DNA from: Wansuia hejianensis
GTDB taxonomy: Bacteria; Bacillota; Clostridia; Lachnospirales; Lachnospiraceae
NCBI RefSeq assembly: GCF_014337215.1
Contig: NZ_CP060635.1
Coordinates: 2,245,501-2,309,500, forward strand
DNA: 64,000 bases
Direction of reading: 5' to 3'
Positions 17,417 to 25,692 of this stretch are shown one piece after another. Each line of letters begins with the position of its first letter. Positions within the stretch are counted from its first letter, which is position 1. The position numbers were made by a program, and so were the translations under genes. Below the pieces are notes generated by a model, which worked only from the letters and a program-made list of their open reading frames with translations, made no database searches and was not told the DNA's origin.

Positions 17417-17851
17417 CTATTTTTCCTCAAACTTATAGCCGATGCCGTAGACGCTTTTGATATACTCCGGCAGATCAGGAGCAATCTTTAGCTTTTTTCG
17501 CAGGTTGCTTACATGGTTGTTGACTGCTTTGCGGGAATAGTAGGTGTAATCTTCTTCCCATACCATTAGCATCTCATAGGTGAATACCCGTTTGGGGTTT
17601 AAGATAAGCAGGGAAAAGATTTCAAATTCCTTAATGGTCAGTTCTACCGGCTGCTCCCGAATCGTAACAAGCCGATGCTCCAAGCAGAAGTACAAATCTC
17701 CCGCCCGAGCCTCCGTCAAGGGATGATTCGACTTTTTGGGCATAGAATATTTGCCACGGAAGATGGCTTGATACGGTATGCCGCTTATATCCCCTTTAAG
17801 GATAAACTGTGCCAGCTCCCGCTGCTGATCTGCGGAAAGCAGGGCAAACAA
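17417..17851 (-). CDS. Winged-helix (OmpR-type) DNA-binding protein, copy 1
   Basis: The C-terminal 100 residues form an OmpR/PhoB-type winged helix (VELTIKEFEIFSLLIL, KAVNNHVSNLRKKL, VYGIGYKFE). No receiver domain precedes it; the preceding part (LSADQQRELAQFILKGDISG) is a different small domain. Compared with copy 2 (22722-23003) it lacks six bases, giving EMLMVWEED instead of EMLMDLVWEED. Upstream the frame continues (LAVLDLAETGWQIGEK) without a normal start; an ATG there is out of frame by one base in both copies. The start used here is TTG. Confidence 0.55.
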   Translation of the reverse strand: MFALLSADQQRELAQFILKGDISGIPYQAIFRGKYSMPKKSNHPLTEARAGDLYFCLEHRLVTIREQPVELTIKEFEIFSLLILNPKRVFTYEMLMVWEEDYTYYSRKAVNNHVSNLRKKLKIAPDLPEYIKSVYGIGYKFEEK

Positions 17852-17960
17852 CTTTTCTCCAATCTGCCAGCCGGTTTCAGCTAAATCAAGTACGGCTAAT
17901 TTCCCATATCATCACCACCAAACTGTCAATATATCGAAGTGATTTTATTTTCGCCATAAT

Positions 17961-18587
17961 TTACTGCGTGACAAACTCTGCCCCGCGTTCTGTTTTTACC
18001 TCGAGCGATGTAACATTCAGATATAAATTTAGGTAGTATCCTTCTTCAACCAATTCTGGAGTGCCAGTCACTCGGATCCAGTCGTTCTCGTTGGGATACT
18101 CCCCGTCGTATTTTAGCAGGAAACCACCCCAGCCATCATTTCCACAGCAGCCGGGGCCTTTTCGATATACAACCGGAGCAGTTTCGCTGCCGTCCCATGA
18201 ATAAAACTGTGCATACATCCCTTCCACGATAATTGTTTTATCCTTATAGTGATCGAAATTGTAGTACATATCGTTGATCTGCGTTAAAAACATCTTCTCC
18301 CCGATTTCCAACACATCGCCCTCAGCCGATTCACCCGCCGGGTCTGTTGCCGGTGCACTGGAAGGATCGCTGTCAGGCGTGGAGGACGGGCTTTCCGTCC
18401 CGCCGGAAGAAGGTTCTTCCGAGGCGTTGGTTTCTGGAGCGGCAGATTCAATATTTAAGGAAGGCTCCCGGCTGTTTGAATCGGGAGGCGTAACATTGAA
18501 CCCTGTTTTGCCGCCGCCATTGCCGCAAGCAGACAACAGCAGGCACAGCAATAAAGCAGGCGCAATCCTTTTCCATATTTTACGCAC
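17961..18587 (-). CDS. Zinc-operon lipoprotein with YcgQ/TIGR03943-like C-terminal domain
   Basis: About 208 residues. An N-terminal signal ends in the lipobox LLSAC, giving a surface lipoprotein. A low-complexity Ser/Pro/Glu/Thr linker (residues 30-90) precedes a domain with NFDHYKDKTIIVEGMYAQF, GPGCCGNDGWGGFLL and WIRVTGTPELVEEGYY, resembling the C-terminal domain of YcgQ-type proteins (DUF1980). Start GTG 18587 is preferred; TTG 18593 is an alternative. It overlaps the end of adcB, so it belongs to the zinc operon and may help capture or deliver metal. Confidence 0.65.
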   Translation of the reverse strand: MRKIWKRIAPALLLCLLLSACGNGGGKTGFNVTPPDSNSREPSLNIESAAPETNASEEPSSGGTESPSSTPDSDPSSAPATDPAGESAEGDVLEIGEKMFLTQINDMYYNFDHYKDKTIIVEGMYAQFYSWDGSETAPVVYRKGPGCCGNDGWGGFLLKYDGEYPNENDWIRVTGTPELVEEGYYLNLYLNVTSLEVKTERGAEFVTQ

Positions 18588-19410
18588 GTCCAACCACCCC
18601 TTTCACGGTTTGTATCATCCAATAGAGGAAAAAGACAATGATATTGCATAGGACAATGCTGGCTCCCGTGGGCGTTGCGTATACATAGGAAACCGTCAGT
18701 CCAATCCATAAGCATATTACGGATATGATAGCCGAATTGATAATCACAGCTTTAAATTTTTTGCATAACCGCATAGAGGTCAACGCAGGGAACACAATCA
18801 GGCTGGTAATCAAAAGAGCGCCCATCATCCGCATCCCCAAAACAATAATCAAAGCAGTCAGCAGGGCAATCAGCATATTGTAAAGGCCCGCGTTCGTGCC
18901 TGTTGCTTTCGCAAAAGATTCGTCAAACGTAACGGAGAAAATACGGTTATAGAATAAAATGAACAGCACTAATACAATGACGGATAGAACCACACTTAAA
19001 TTCACATCGCTTTGCGACATGCTCAGAATGCTTCCGAACAGATAGTTGCACACATCCGTATTCATTCCTGTGGTTAAAGAGATAGCCATAACCCCTACAG
19101 CCAATGCGCCAGTGGAAATTAGAGCAATCGCCGCGTCGCCTTTAATCCTGCTGCTTTCGCTGATTCGCAGCAGCAGAAAGGCCGCCAATACCACAATGGG
19201 AATGGAAACCGTCAGCGGGGCCATATTCAGCGCTGTCGCTAAAGCCAGCGCGCTGAAGCCGACATGGGAAAGCCCGTCCCCAATCATGGAGTACCGTTTT
19301 AGGACAAGGCTTACCCCCAGCAGAGAGGAACAAAGGGCTACAATGGTTCCCACGAGGATTGCGCGAACCATAAAGGGGTAGGAAAACATCTCTTTCAGCA
19401 AGTCAAGCAT
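18580..19410 (-). CDS. adcB: Zinc ABC transporter permease (AdcB/ZnuB type)
   Basis: 276-residue ABC-3-family permease with about eight membrane helices. Conserved segments include GVSLVLKRYSMIGDGLSHVGFSA near residue 35 and GMRMMGALLITSLIVFPALTS, the coupling region for the ATPase. Start ATG 19410 follows GGGGG; it overlaps adcC by 8 bases. It works with AdcC and the lipoprotein AdcA to import zinc. Confidence 0.9.
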   Translation of the reverse strand: MLDLLKEMFSYPFMVRAILVGTIVALCSSLLGVSLVLKRYSMIGDGLSHVGFSALALATALNMAPLTVSIPIVVLAAFLLLRISESSRIKGDAAIALISTGALAVGVMAISLTTGMNTDVCNYLFGSILSMSQSDVNLSVVLSVIVLVLFILFYNRIFSVTFDESFAKATGTNAGLYNMLIALLTALIIVLGMRMMGALLITSLIVFPALTSMRLCKKFKAVIINSAIISVICLWIGLTVSYVYATPTGASIVLCNIIVFFLYWMIQTVKGVVGRA

Positions 19411-20113
19411 GGGAAACACCCCCTATAAAACGGCTGCCCACTTCGCTGTTCCGATAGTCCTCCGCTGTACCAAAGAAAAGCTGGGAATGGCACAGGTGCA
19501 GAATATGTTTTGCGTACTGTACCGCTGCGCGGATGTCATGGGAAATCATGATGACCGTGATCCCCATATCTTCATTGATCTGCCGGATCAGCTCGTATAA
19601 GCTCTGTGTCACCACAGGATCTAACCCGGCAGCGGGTTCATCCAATAAAATCACCTTTTTCGTGGCGCATAGAGCGCGGGCCAACAGAACCCTTTGCTGC
19701 TGGCCGCCGGATAATTCACGATAGCAGCGGTTTTTCAGCTTTGCAATTCCCATTTTTTGCAGGTTTTCATTTGCAAGCTCTTTTTCCCGTTTGGTATAAA
19801 AGGGCTTGAATCCCAATCGGTTTAAGCAGCCGGAAAGGACGACTTCGTAAACGCTGGCGGGAAAATCCTTTTGTACCGCCGTCTGCTGCGGCAGGTAGCC
19901 GATTTCTTTTGCCAAAAGCCCGTTTCCCATATGAATCGTACCGGATGCTGGCTTCTTCAAACGCAGCAGCCCCTTAATCAGCGTACTTTTTCCTGCGCCG
20001 TTTTCCCCGACAATGCAAAGATAATCGTTCGGCTCTACTGAAAAATCCAAATCCTTTACGGCGAGAACGCCGTCATATACAAAAGATATATTCTTGCATG
20101 TAATTAAATCCAT
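19403..20113 (-). CDS. adcC: Zinc ABC transporter ATPase (AdcC/ZnuC type)
   Basis: 236 residues from ATG 20113 (GGAGGG upstream). Walker A GENGAGKST, Q-loop in EIGYLPQQT, signature LSGGQQQR, Walker B VILLDEP, H-loop VIMISHD. Full length for the family. It lies between adcA and adcB and overlaps adcB, so the three are one unit. Confidence 0.92.
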   Translation of the reverse strand: MDLITCKNISFVYDGVLAVKDLDFSVEPNDYLCIVGENGAGKSTLIKGLLRLKKPASGTIHMGNGLLAKEIGYLPQQTAVQKDFPASVYEVVLSGCLNRLGFKPFYTKREKELANENLQKMGIAKLKNRCYRELSGGQQQRVLLARALCATKKVILLDEPAAGLDPVVTQSLYELIRQINEDMGITVIMISHDIRAAVQYAKHILHLCHSQLFFGTAEDYRNSEVGSRFIGGVSHA

Positions 20114-20179
20114 TGCGTTTTTGTACCCTCCTTTTGAAAAAATAGCAGCGGCAGTACTCACGCGCCGCCGCTGCTCATT

Positions 20180-21697
20180 TTAGTTTAAGGCAGCGCGCAG
20201 GCTGTCTACATTTTCCGTCATCATAGACAGGTAGGTAGCCCCGTTCTCCATTTGCTCTTTCGTCACATTATGGCAGGAATACAGGGTCATCTTTTTCGCT
20301 CCGGTAGCCTCGCAGATAGAATCTGCGATTTTTCCGTTGGAAAGCTCAATGGTAAAGACAACCGGGATCTGTTCTTCCTTCACCTTATCGGTCAAAAATG
20401 CAACCGTTGCGGCGCTGGCTTCGGTTTCTGTCGAACAGCCTGTAAAGGCGGCGTAATAGCTAAGGCCATACTCGTCGGCAAAATACCGGAACGGGAAACG
20501 GTCGCCAAACAGAATCGTTTTACGTTTTGCGCTGTCTACAACTTCTCGGAAAGAAGCGTTCAACTGTTCCAACTGCTCTTTGTAATTGGCGCTGTTCTTC
20601 GCATAGGTATCGGCATTATCCTGATCTTTTTCGCAGATAAGAGAAGTAATCTTATCTACAATTTCAATCGCATTTTTCGGAGAAGTCCACACATGTTCGT
20701 CGGTTTCCTCCTCGTGCTCGTGGGAGTGTCCTGCCAGGGCTTCCTTGATCTCGTCTGCTGTAGCGTCAGCATCGTAAAACGTGGGGGCCCAATTTTCTAC
20801 GCTCATGAGAGCTTCCACGCTTTCATTACCATAGCGCAGATGGAAATGAGCGATTTCTTCTTCATGTTCCTCGTGTTCTTCTTCATGACTGTCGGCGCCG
20901 GTGCCATGGTCGTTAAAGGCCAGATAAACCGGCGCTCCTGAATCAGGCGTTTTGGCTTGGAATGTATACCACACGCTGGTAATATCTCCATCGTCGTCTT
21001 TTACCGTCTGAACCCCCTGATATTCATACTCCGCAGATACAGTCCCGGAGGGCGTGTGGAAAGAAACGCTGTTCCCCTCAATGGAAAGCGTATTGTAATC
21101 GGATTTCCTCTTTTCCAAAAACTCCTGCTTCATTTCATCAAAGGATTTTTCATTTTCCTCGGCTTCTTCTGTGATATACTCGTCCAGCGTTCCATCCTCA
21201 AAGTAGGGAAGCACCGATTGAAAATCTCCGGCAAAATCAGAAAGCGGGCGGTCTTTTATTTCGCTTTCCACAATTTCCCCATGGTCGTGGTCATGCTCGT
21301 GCTCCATCCCTTCAACGATTTCTTCATTGACGGTGGGAACACAATCAATCAAACGCAGGGTGTCCGGCCTCTGATCGCCCATAGAGTTCAGAATATCGTC
21401 CACCCATACATCATTCTCGCCTCCGGTGTAGATGAACAAATCGCAGTTCTGAATCGTCTTAATATCCTGCGGGGTCGGCTCATAGGAATGGCTTTCCGCG
21501 CCGGGCTTCAACAGCATTGTAACGTCTGCCTTGTCGCCTACAATCTGGCGGGTAAAATCATATTGGGGGAAAATCGTAGTTACAACAGACAGCTTCTCCG
21601 AATTATCGGCATCTGCCGGTTTATCGGAAGTGCCGCAGGCGGACAGGCAGGCAAGGGCCAGTATCGCCGCCAACAGAATTGAAATGTATTTTTTCAT
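20180..21697 (-). CDS. adcA: Zinc-binding lipoprotein AdcA/ZnuA with an inserted ZinT domain
   Basis: 505 residues. Signal peptide with lipobox LSAC (Cys21). The first ZnuA lobe (about 36-130) has the His70 ligand (ESHSYEPTPQD). Then EHEHDHDH (132-139), a complete ZinT-like domain (about 146-324; IKDRPLSDFAGDFQS, HFHLRYGNES), then HSHEHEEETDEH and the second ZnuA lobe with His335 (HVWTSPKNA). ZinT thus occupies the place of the His-rich loop instead of being C-terminal as in streptococcal AdcA. The usual third His region reads FGDRFPFRYF, lacking the common HDAF. It collects zinc for AdcBC. Confidence 0.92.
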   Translation of the reverse strand: MKKYISILLAAILALACLSACGTSDKPADADNSEKLSVVTTIFPQYDFTRQIVGDKADVTMLLKPGAESHSYEPTPQDIKTIQNCDLFIYTGGENDVWVDDILNSMGDQRPDTLRLIDCVPTVNEEIVEGMEHEHDHDHGEIVESEIKDRPLSDFAGDFQSVLPYFEDGTLDEYITEEAEENEKSFDEMKQEFLEKRKSDYNTLSIEGNSVSFHTPSGTVSAEYEYQGVQTVKDDDGDITSVWYTFQAKTPDSGAPVYLAFNDHGTGADSHEEEHEEHEEEIAHFHLRYGNESVEALMSVENWAPTFYDADATADEIKEALAGHSHEHEEETDEHVWTSPKNAIEIVDKITSLICEKDQDNADTYAKNSANYKEQLEQLNASFREVVDSAKRKTILFGDRFPFRYFADEYGLSYYAAFTGCSTETEASAATVAFLTDKVKEEQIPVVFTIELSNGKIADSICEATGAKKMTLYSCHNVTKEQMENGATYLSMMTENVDSLRAALN

Positions 21698-21813
21698 AAA
21701 ATTGAATCCTCCGTAAATTCGCGTATTTGCTTAAAAATGGGCGCAAAAATACAAGGGATAACCTTCCCTGCTACAAAATGGGCATAGTATTCCCTTGTAT
21801 CAAAGGATTCTAT

Positions 21814-22113
21814 TTAATTGTTCATTCTTACCTTCTGGCTGATAAGGGAAGCGACAGGTACAAACAGAGGGAGGCAAAGAAATGCCACAACCAGCGGAAA
21901 CTGAGGCGCAAACGCCCCGGCTGTTCCAGACGAGCCGGTTCCGATCTGCTTTAATGTTTGTTCGGCCTGATGAATACAGGCACATACAGGGCAATCCTCT
22001 CCTGTGCAGTCGTGATGGGCTTCTTTCACAATAAAAAAGAGAGAAAAGAAGGCGACAATAACAAAGGCAGCACAGGTAAACCCGGCAAGGATTCTTTGCG
22101 CCTTTTTATCCAT
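21814..22113 (-). CDS. Small membrane protein with Cys/His cluster in zinc operon
   Basis: 99 residues: an N-terminal helix (ILAGFTCAAFVIVAFFSLFFIV), a segment HHDCTGEDCPVCACIHQAE with four cysteines and three histidines, and a second helix (FPLVVAFLCLPLFVPVASLI). The cluster would lie outside the membrane if both ends are inside, and could bind zinc. It lies between zur and adcA on one strand. Function unknown; similar proteins are sometimes given misleading names by homology. Confidence 0.65.
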   Translation of the reverse strand: MDKKAQRILAGFTCAAFVIVAFFSLFFIVKEAHHDCTGEDCPVCACIHQAEQTLKQIGTGSSGTAGAFAPQFPLVVAFLCLPLFVPVASLISQKVRMNN

Positions 22114-22146
22114 ACCTTTCCCTCCTTCAAAAAAATGATTTATCCG

Positions 22147-22572
22147 TCAGCAGCCTGTTTGTCTGCACTCGCTGCAAATCCCATAGAATACCGTCCGCAG
22201 GGAATCCATTTCAAAATCATGGTGCTCCAGCATGTGCTGTCCCAAATGAGCGACTTCATCACACTGAACATGAATCAGCCTGCCGCATTTTTCACATTTG
22301 CAGTGGTAGCGGCTCGGCGGTTCACAGGCATCCTGTTCTCCGATATACTCAAAGCAGGCGCTGTTTGTTCCCTCAATCGTGTATTTTGCAACCACGCCTT
22401 GCTTTACCATGCGCTCCAAATGACGATACACCGTCGTCATTCCCACTGCGATGCCTTCCTTTTTGAAATGATCGCAAATATCATTGACCGTGACATGGCT
22501 GCCGGGGACGGATTTCAGAAAGGCCAGCAATTCGGCCATCTGCTTTGTTTGATATTGTGCTTTGCGTGCCAC
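22147..22572 (-). CDS. zur: Fur-family metal repressor, probably Zur
   Basis: 141 residues. Winged helix in residues 1-80 (VNDICDHF, GMTTVYRHLERMVKQG); C-terminal metal domain with HCKCEKCGRLIHVQC and CSECRQTGC, giving the two CxxC pairs of the structural zinc site. It starts at GTG 22572 after AGGAGG. First gene of the zinc uptake operon and next to a Fur-box-like palindrome, so zinc sensing (Zur) is the best assignment; peroxide or iron sensing is not excluded. Confidence 0.85.
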   Translation of the reverse strand: MARKAQYQTKQMAELLAFLKSVPGSHVTVNDICDHFKKEGIAVGMTTVYRHLERMVKQGVVAKYTIEGTNSACFEYIGEQDACEPPSRYHCKCEKCGRLIHVQCDEVAHLGQHMLEHHDFEMDSLRTVFYGICSECRQTGC

Positions 22573-22591
22573 TGAACCGCCTCCTGCAATT

Positions 22592-22606
22592 TGAAAATCG
22601 TTTTCA
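22592..22606 (-). promoter_or_regulatory. Candidate Zur/Fur box
   Basis: TGAAAACGATTTTCA on the minus strand: perfect 6-bp arms around three bases. It lies directly after the -10 box and before the zur ribosome-binding site, where a bound repressor would block transcription of the whole zinc operon. Confidence 0.7.
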
Positions 22607-22634
22607 TTTTATCACAAAACCTCTGGGCTGTCAA
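22606..22634 (-). promoter_or_regulatory. Promoter of the zinc-uptake operon
   Basis: Minus-strand -35 TTGACA (22629-22634), 17-base spacer, -10 TAAAAT (22606-22611). It is close to consensus and drives zur, the small membrane protein, adcACB and the lipoprotein. Confidence 0.75.
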
Positions 22635-22672
22635 TGTGGCTTTTGTTAAGTTTTTTACTTCATTAGAGAAAG

Positions 22673-22713
22673 AAAAAAAGCACGGTAGCGAATTTTGTAG
22701 CTACCATGCCTTT
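22673..22713 (-). terminator. Rho-independent terminator after winged-helix copy 2
   Basis: Minus strand: GGCATGGTAGC pairs with GCTACCGTGC, then a run of seven T. It separates the MntR/ECF-side transcript from the zinc operon promoter. Confidence 0.8.
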
Positions 22714-22721
22714 GTATCGTA

Positions 22722-23003
22722 TCAGCCCTCAAACTTATAGCCAATACCGTAGACGCTTTTCACATAGTCCGGCAGATCGGGAGCAATCTTTAGTTTCCTC
22801 CGTAAATTACTCACATGATTGTTGACTGCTTTGCGGGAATAGTAAGTATAATCTTCTTCCCACACCAGATCCATAAGCATTTCATAGGTAAATACCCGCT
22901 TCGGGTTTAAGATAAGCAGGGAAAAGATTTCAAATTCCTTGACGGTTAATTCTATCGGCTGCTCCCGGATTGTAACAAGCCGATGATCCAAGCAGAAGTA
23001 CAA
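22722..23003 (-). CDS. Winged-helix (OmpR-type) DNA-binding protein, copy 2
   Basis: 93 residues as given (TTG start), nearly identical to the end of copy 1 at 17417, with the winged helix complete including EMLMDLVWEEDYTYY. The homologous frame reaches upstream to about 23210 (LAVLDLAETGWQIGEKL) but lacks a usable start. The only well-placed ATG, after AGGTGG, is out of frame and meets TAG after three codons. Both copies share this defect. The gene or remnant lies directly after the mntR-like gene. Confidence 0.5.
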   Translation of the reverse strand: MYFCLDHRLVTIREQPIELTVKEFEIFSLLILNPKRVFTYEMLMDLVWEEDYTYYSRKAVNNHVSNLRRKLKIAPDLPDYVKSVYGIGYKFEG

Positions 23004-23226
23004 ATCTCCCGCTCGAGCTTCCGTCAGGGGATGATTTGACTTTTGGGGGATAGAATATTTGCCACGGAAGATGGTTTGATACGGTATGCCGCTTATATCC
23101 CCTTTAAGGATAAACTGCGCTAGTTCCCGCTGCTGATCTGCGGAAAGCAGGGCAAACAGTTTTTCTCCGATCTGCCAGCCGGTTTCAGCTAAATCAAGTA
23201 CGGCTAATTTCCCATATCACCACCAC

Positions 23227-23592
23227 CTAACCATCATCCAATGCTTTCTTTAACTTTTGAAAAGACTCCGCGCTGATCGCATGTTCAATGTTGCAAGCGT
23301 CTTGTTCTGCTATTTTGGGGGCTACGCCTGCCGCTATGAGCCGTTCTGTAAAAAAACGATGTTTTTCAAAAATCTGTTCGGCAAGCTGCAATCCTGTTTC
23401 TGTGAGGGAGAGTGTGCCGTCAGCATTTTTAACAAGATAGCCGGATTTAGAAAGCTCCTTGACTGCCCGGCTTACGGAAGGCTTTTTTACCCCCAACTGC
23501 TTTGCAACATCCACGCAACGGACATAGCCATGACGCTGCTGCATTATTAAAACGGCCTCCAGATAATCTTCCATCGAAGAAGTTAAAGACAT
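23227..23592 (-). CDS. DtxR/MntR-family metal-dependent regulator
   Basis: 121 residues. Winged helix (VDVAKQLGVKKPSVSRAVKELSKSG) followed by the dimerisation and metal-binding region (HRFFTERLIAAGV, CNIEHAISAESF). C-terminal SH3-like domain absent, as in MntR. It follows the ECF transporter ATPase with 22 bases between and is likely co-transcribed with it, suggesting metal-responsive control of this cassette. Confidence 0.82.
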   Translation of the reverse strand: MSLTSSMEDYLEAVLIMQQRHGYVRCVDVAKQLGVKKPSVSRAVKELSKSGYLVKNADGTLSLTETGLQLAEQIFEKHRFFTERLIAAGVAPKIAEQDACNIEHAISAESFQKLKKALDDG

Positions 23593-23614
23593 AAAGGCTC
23601 CTCTCTTTTAGTTC

Positions 23615-25003
23615 TTATTTACTCAAATCCCACTGAAAACTACAACAGGCTTGAATCAGTTCCTCATCATGGGTGATCACTAATACGGCTTTTCCCTCGG
23701 CCGCGGCATCTTCCAATGCAGAGGCAATTTTCCGCATGTTCCCGCCGTCCAGCCCCGACGTAGGTTCATCGAACAATAAAATTTTCCTGTCGGATAAAAG
23801 GCCGCAGGCAATGGAAAGGCGCTGCTTCTGTCCGCCGGACAGAATAGCCGGATGCGCGTCTTTGTAAGCGTAAAGATCTAATTTCTTCAGCAAATTTCTG
23901 GCCCTTTCCAATTGTTCCTCTGTCCTGAAAATCCCTAAGAACAGTTCTTCTGTTACGCTGTTTGTAAAGAATTGTGTGCCAGTGTCGTTGGAACTGTACC
24001 AGCAGCTTTTCCGCCGCCGTGACGAACCGGCTTTCCGACCGTGAAGGGAAATACTGCCCTTGGACGGACGTTCCAAGCCGGCAACGATTTTTGCCAGTGT
24101 TGTTTTTCCCGCCCCGTTGTGTCCGGTGATGGCAATGATCTGCCCCGCCCAGGCTGCAAGGTTTAAATTCTCCCAAATTGTATGCTTCCCTCGCTTACAG
24201 GAAAGGCTTTTCAGGGAAAGAAGAGGCGAGCCTGTGACGGCAGGTATGGAGAGCCTTGAAGGCATACAATGCTGTACAGCGCGCAGTTCCAACTGTTTCA
24301 TGACTTCAGAAGGGAGCAGTCGCATTTGTTCAGGCGTGCGCTCCCACTGGATGGCTCCATCCCGGATATACACAAAGCGATCCGCTACATCCATCAGCCA
24401 GGAAATCCGATGTTCCGCAATCAGAAGCGTGCAGCCTTCCCGCTTTAGCCCTTGGAGAACTTCCCGCAGTTCTTTAACACCTTGGCCGTCCAGATTGGCG
24501 GTAGGCTCGTCACAAACATAAACGGGAGGGTTCATGGCGTAGACAGAGGCCACGGCTGTACGCTGCTTTTCTCCGCTGGAAAGCACATCAAGGGAGCGGT
24601 CACGCAATTGTTCCAAACGAAACCGCCGGATAGCCACGTCTGTTCGCAGAACTATTTTTTCATGCGGGAAGCCGTAATTTTCACAGCTGAAAGCAACTTC
24701 TCCCGGCATTTCAGAGGAGAAAAACTGACTTCCCGGATCCTGGAACACACTGCCCACCGTTTTTCCCCGTTTCCACAATGGCTCATCGCTTCTGTCTTTC
24801 CCATTAATCTGAAGGCGGCCGGAAAACCGGCCCATATGAAAGGCAGGCGCAATGCCGTTCACTATATGGATCAAGGTGGTTTTCCCATTTCCCGAAGGGC
24901 CGGTCAATACCACGCATTCGCCTTTCCGGACATGCAGACAAATATCGGTCACGCCTGCCTCGGAGTCGGCATATTGAAAATTCACATGTTCAAACCGGAT
25001 CAC
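23615..25003 (-). CDS. ECF transporter ATPase with two fused ATP-binding domains
   Basis: About 462 residues. First domain: Walker A GPSGNGKTT, signature LSSGEKQR, Walker B VYVCDEP. Second domain: Walker A GHNGAGKTT, signature LSGGQKQR, Walker B ILLFDEP. The two domains replace the separate EcfA1 and EcfA2. I choose GTG 25003, spaced five bases from GGAGGG and overlapping the EcfT stop by GTGA. It forms an energy-coupling importer with the T and S proteins next to it. Confidence 0.88.
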   Translation of the reverse strand: MIRFEHVNFQYADSEAGVTDICLHVRKGECVVLTGPSGNGKTTLIHIVNGIAPAFHMGRFSGRLQINGKDRSDEPLWKRGKTVGSVFQDPGSQFFSSEMPGEVAFSCENYGFPHEKIVLRTDVAIRRFRLEQLRDRSLDVLSSGEKQRTAVASVYAMNPPVYVCDEPTANLDGQGVKELREVLQGLKREGCTLLIAEHRISWLMDVADRFVYIRDGAIQWERTPEQMRLLPSEVMKQLELRAVQHCMPSRLSIPAVTGSPLLSLKSLSCKRGKHTIWENLNLAAWAGQIIAITGHNGAGKTTLAKIVAGLERPSKGSISLHGRKAGSSRRRKSCWYSSNDTGTQFFTNSVTEELFLGIFRTEEQLERARNLLKKLDLYAYKDAHPAILSGGQKQRLSIACGLLSDRKILLFDEPTSGLDGGNMRKIASALEDAAAEGKAVLVITHDEELIQACCSFQWDLSK

Positions 25004-25692
25004 TTTATCCCTCCTATTATGAAAAACAGGATGATTCCAATCGCCCATATTCCCATCCAGAGGAAATCAGCCAGCTGAAGCTTTCTGGCATAGTAGCTTC
25101 CCCGCACCCCCGGTGCCTGGGCGCCACGCGCTATCGCCGATACGGAAAGCTGATCCGCAATCTGCAGGCAGCGCAGCAGCATGGGCACCAACACATATTC
25201 GCAGGTAACGGCAGGGTGGCGGAGCACCTGCACTGGTCCGGTCAGCCTTCGGTTCTTCATGGACTGCCGAATCCCCTTCAGTTCCGCCTTCATGGTTGGG
25301 AAAAACCGAAATACCACCAGCAGCCCTAAGATAACCGGAGTGGGGGTATGAATTTTCGACAGGGCGGCCGAGAGCTGTCCCGGAGGCGTGGTAATGAGCT
25401 CCCACGCCACCAGGAATACCGGCATAAGGTTGTAAAACATCAGCACATAGAACTCCGAAAAAAACACCATACGCAGGCCGTGAAAGCGAATGAGATACAG
25501 CAGCAGCGCCAGCGCCAGATAAAAAATGCCGAAGGTCAGGCAGAGCCGCCACCGCTTTTCAAAAACCAACTGGCAGAAAGCAAGCAGCGCAAGAAGACAG
25601 GTCAGCAGGGTGTTTGCGGTAAGCGACACTCCAAGGATCGCGCAGGCCGTCGCCCACACTTTTACCGGAACGGATAAGGCTGTTTCCCGCAT
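25000..25692 (-). CDS. ECF transporter T component (EcfT)
   Basis: 230 residues, five or more membrane helices (LLTCLLALLAFCQLVF, LALALLLYLI). The cytoplasmic coupling region includes LVVFRFFPTMKAELKGIRQSMKNR and ARGAQAPGVRGS, the Ala-Arg-Gly type motifs that bind the ATPases. It begins directly after the S component and overlaps the ATPase start. Confidence 0.85.
   Translation of the reverse strand: MRETALSVPVKVWATACAILGVSLTANTLLTCLLALLAFCQLVFEKRWRLCLTFGIFYLALALLLYLIRFHGLRMVFFSEFYVLMFYNLMPVFLVAWELITTPPGQLSAALSKIHTPTPVILGLLVVFRFFPTMKAELKGIRQSMKNRRLTGPVQVLRHPAVTCEYVLVPMLLRCLQIADQLSVSAIARGAQAPGVRGSYYARKLQLADFLWMGIWAIGIILFFIIGGIK

Noticed and set aside
21814..22113. AraC-type regulator
   Set aside because: Two membrane helices and a Cys cluster, no helix-turn-helix.
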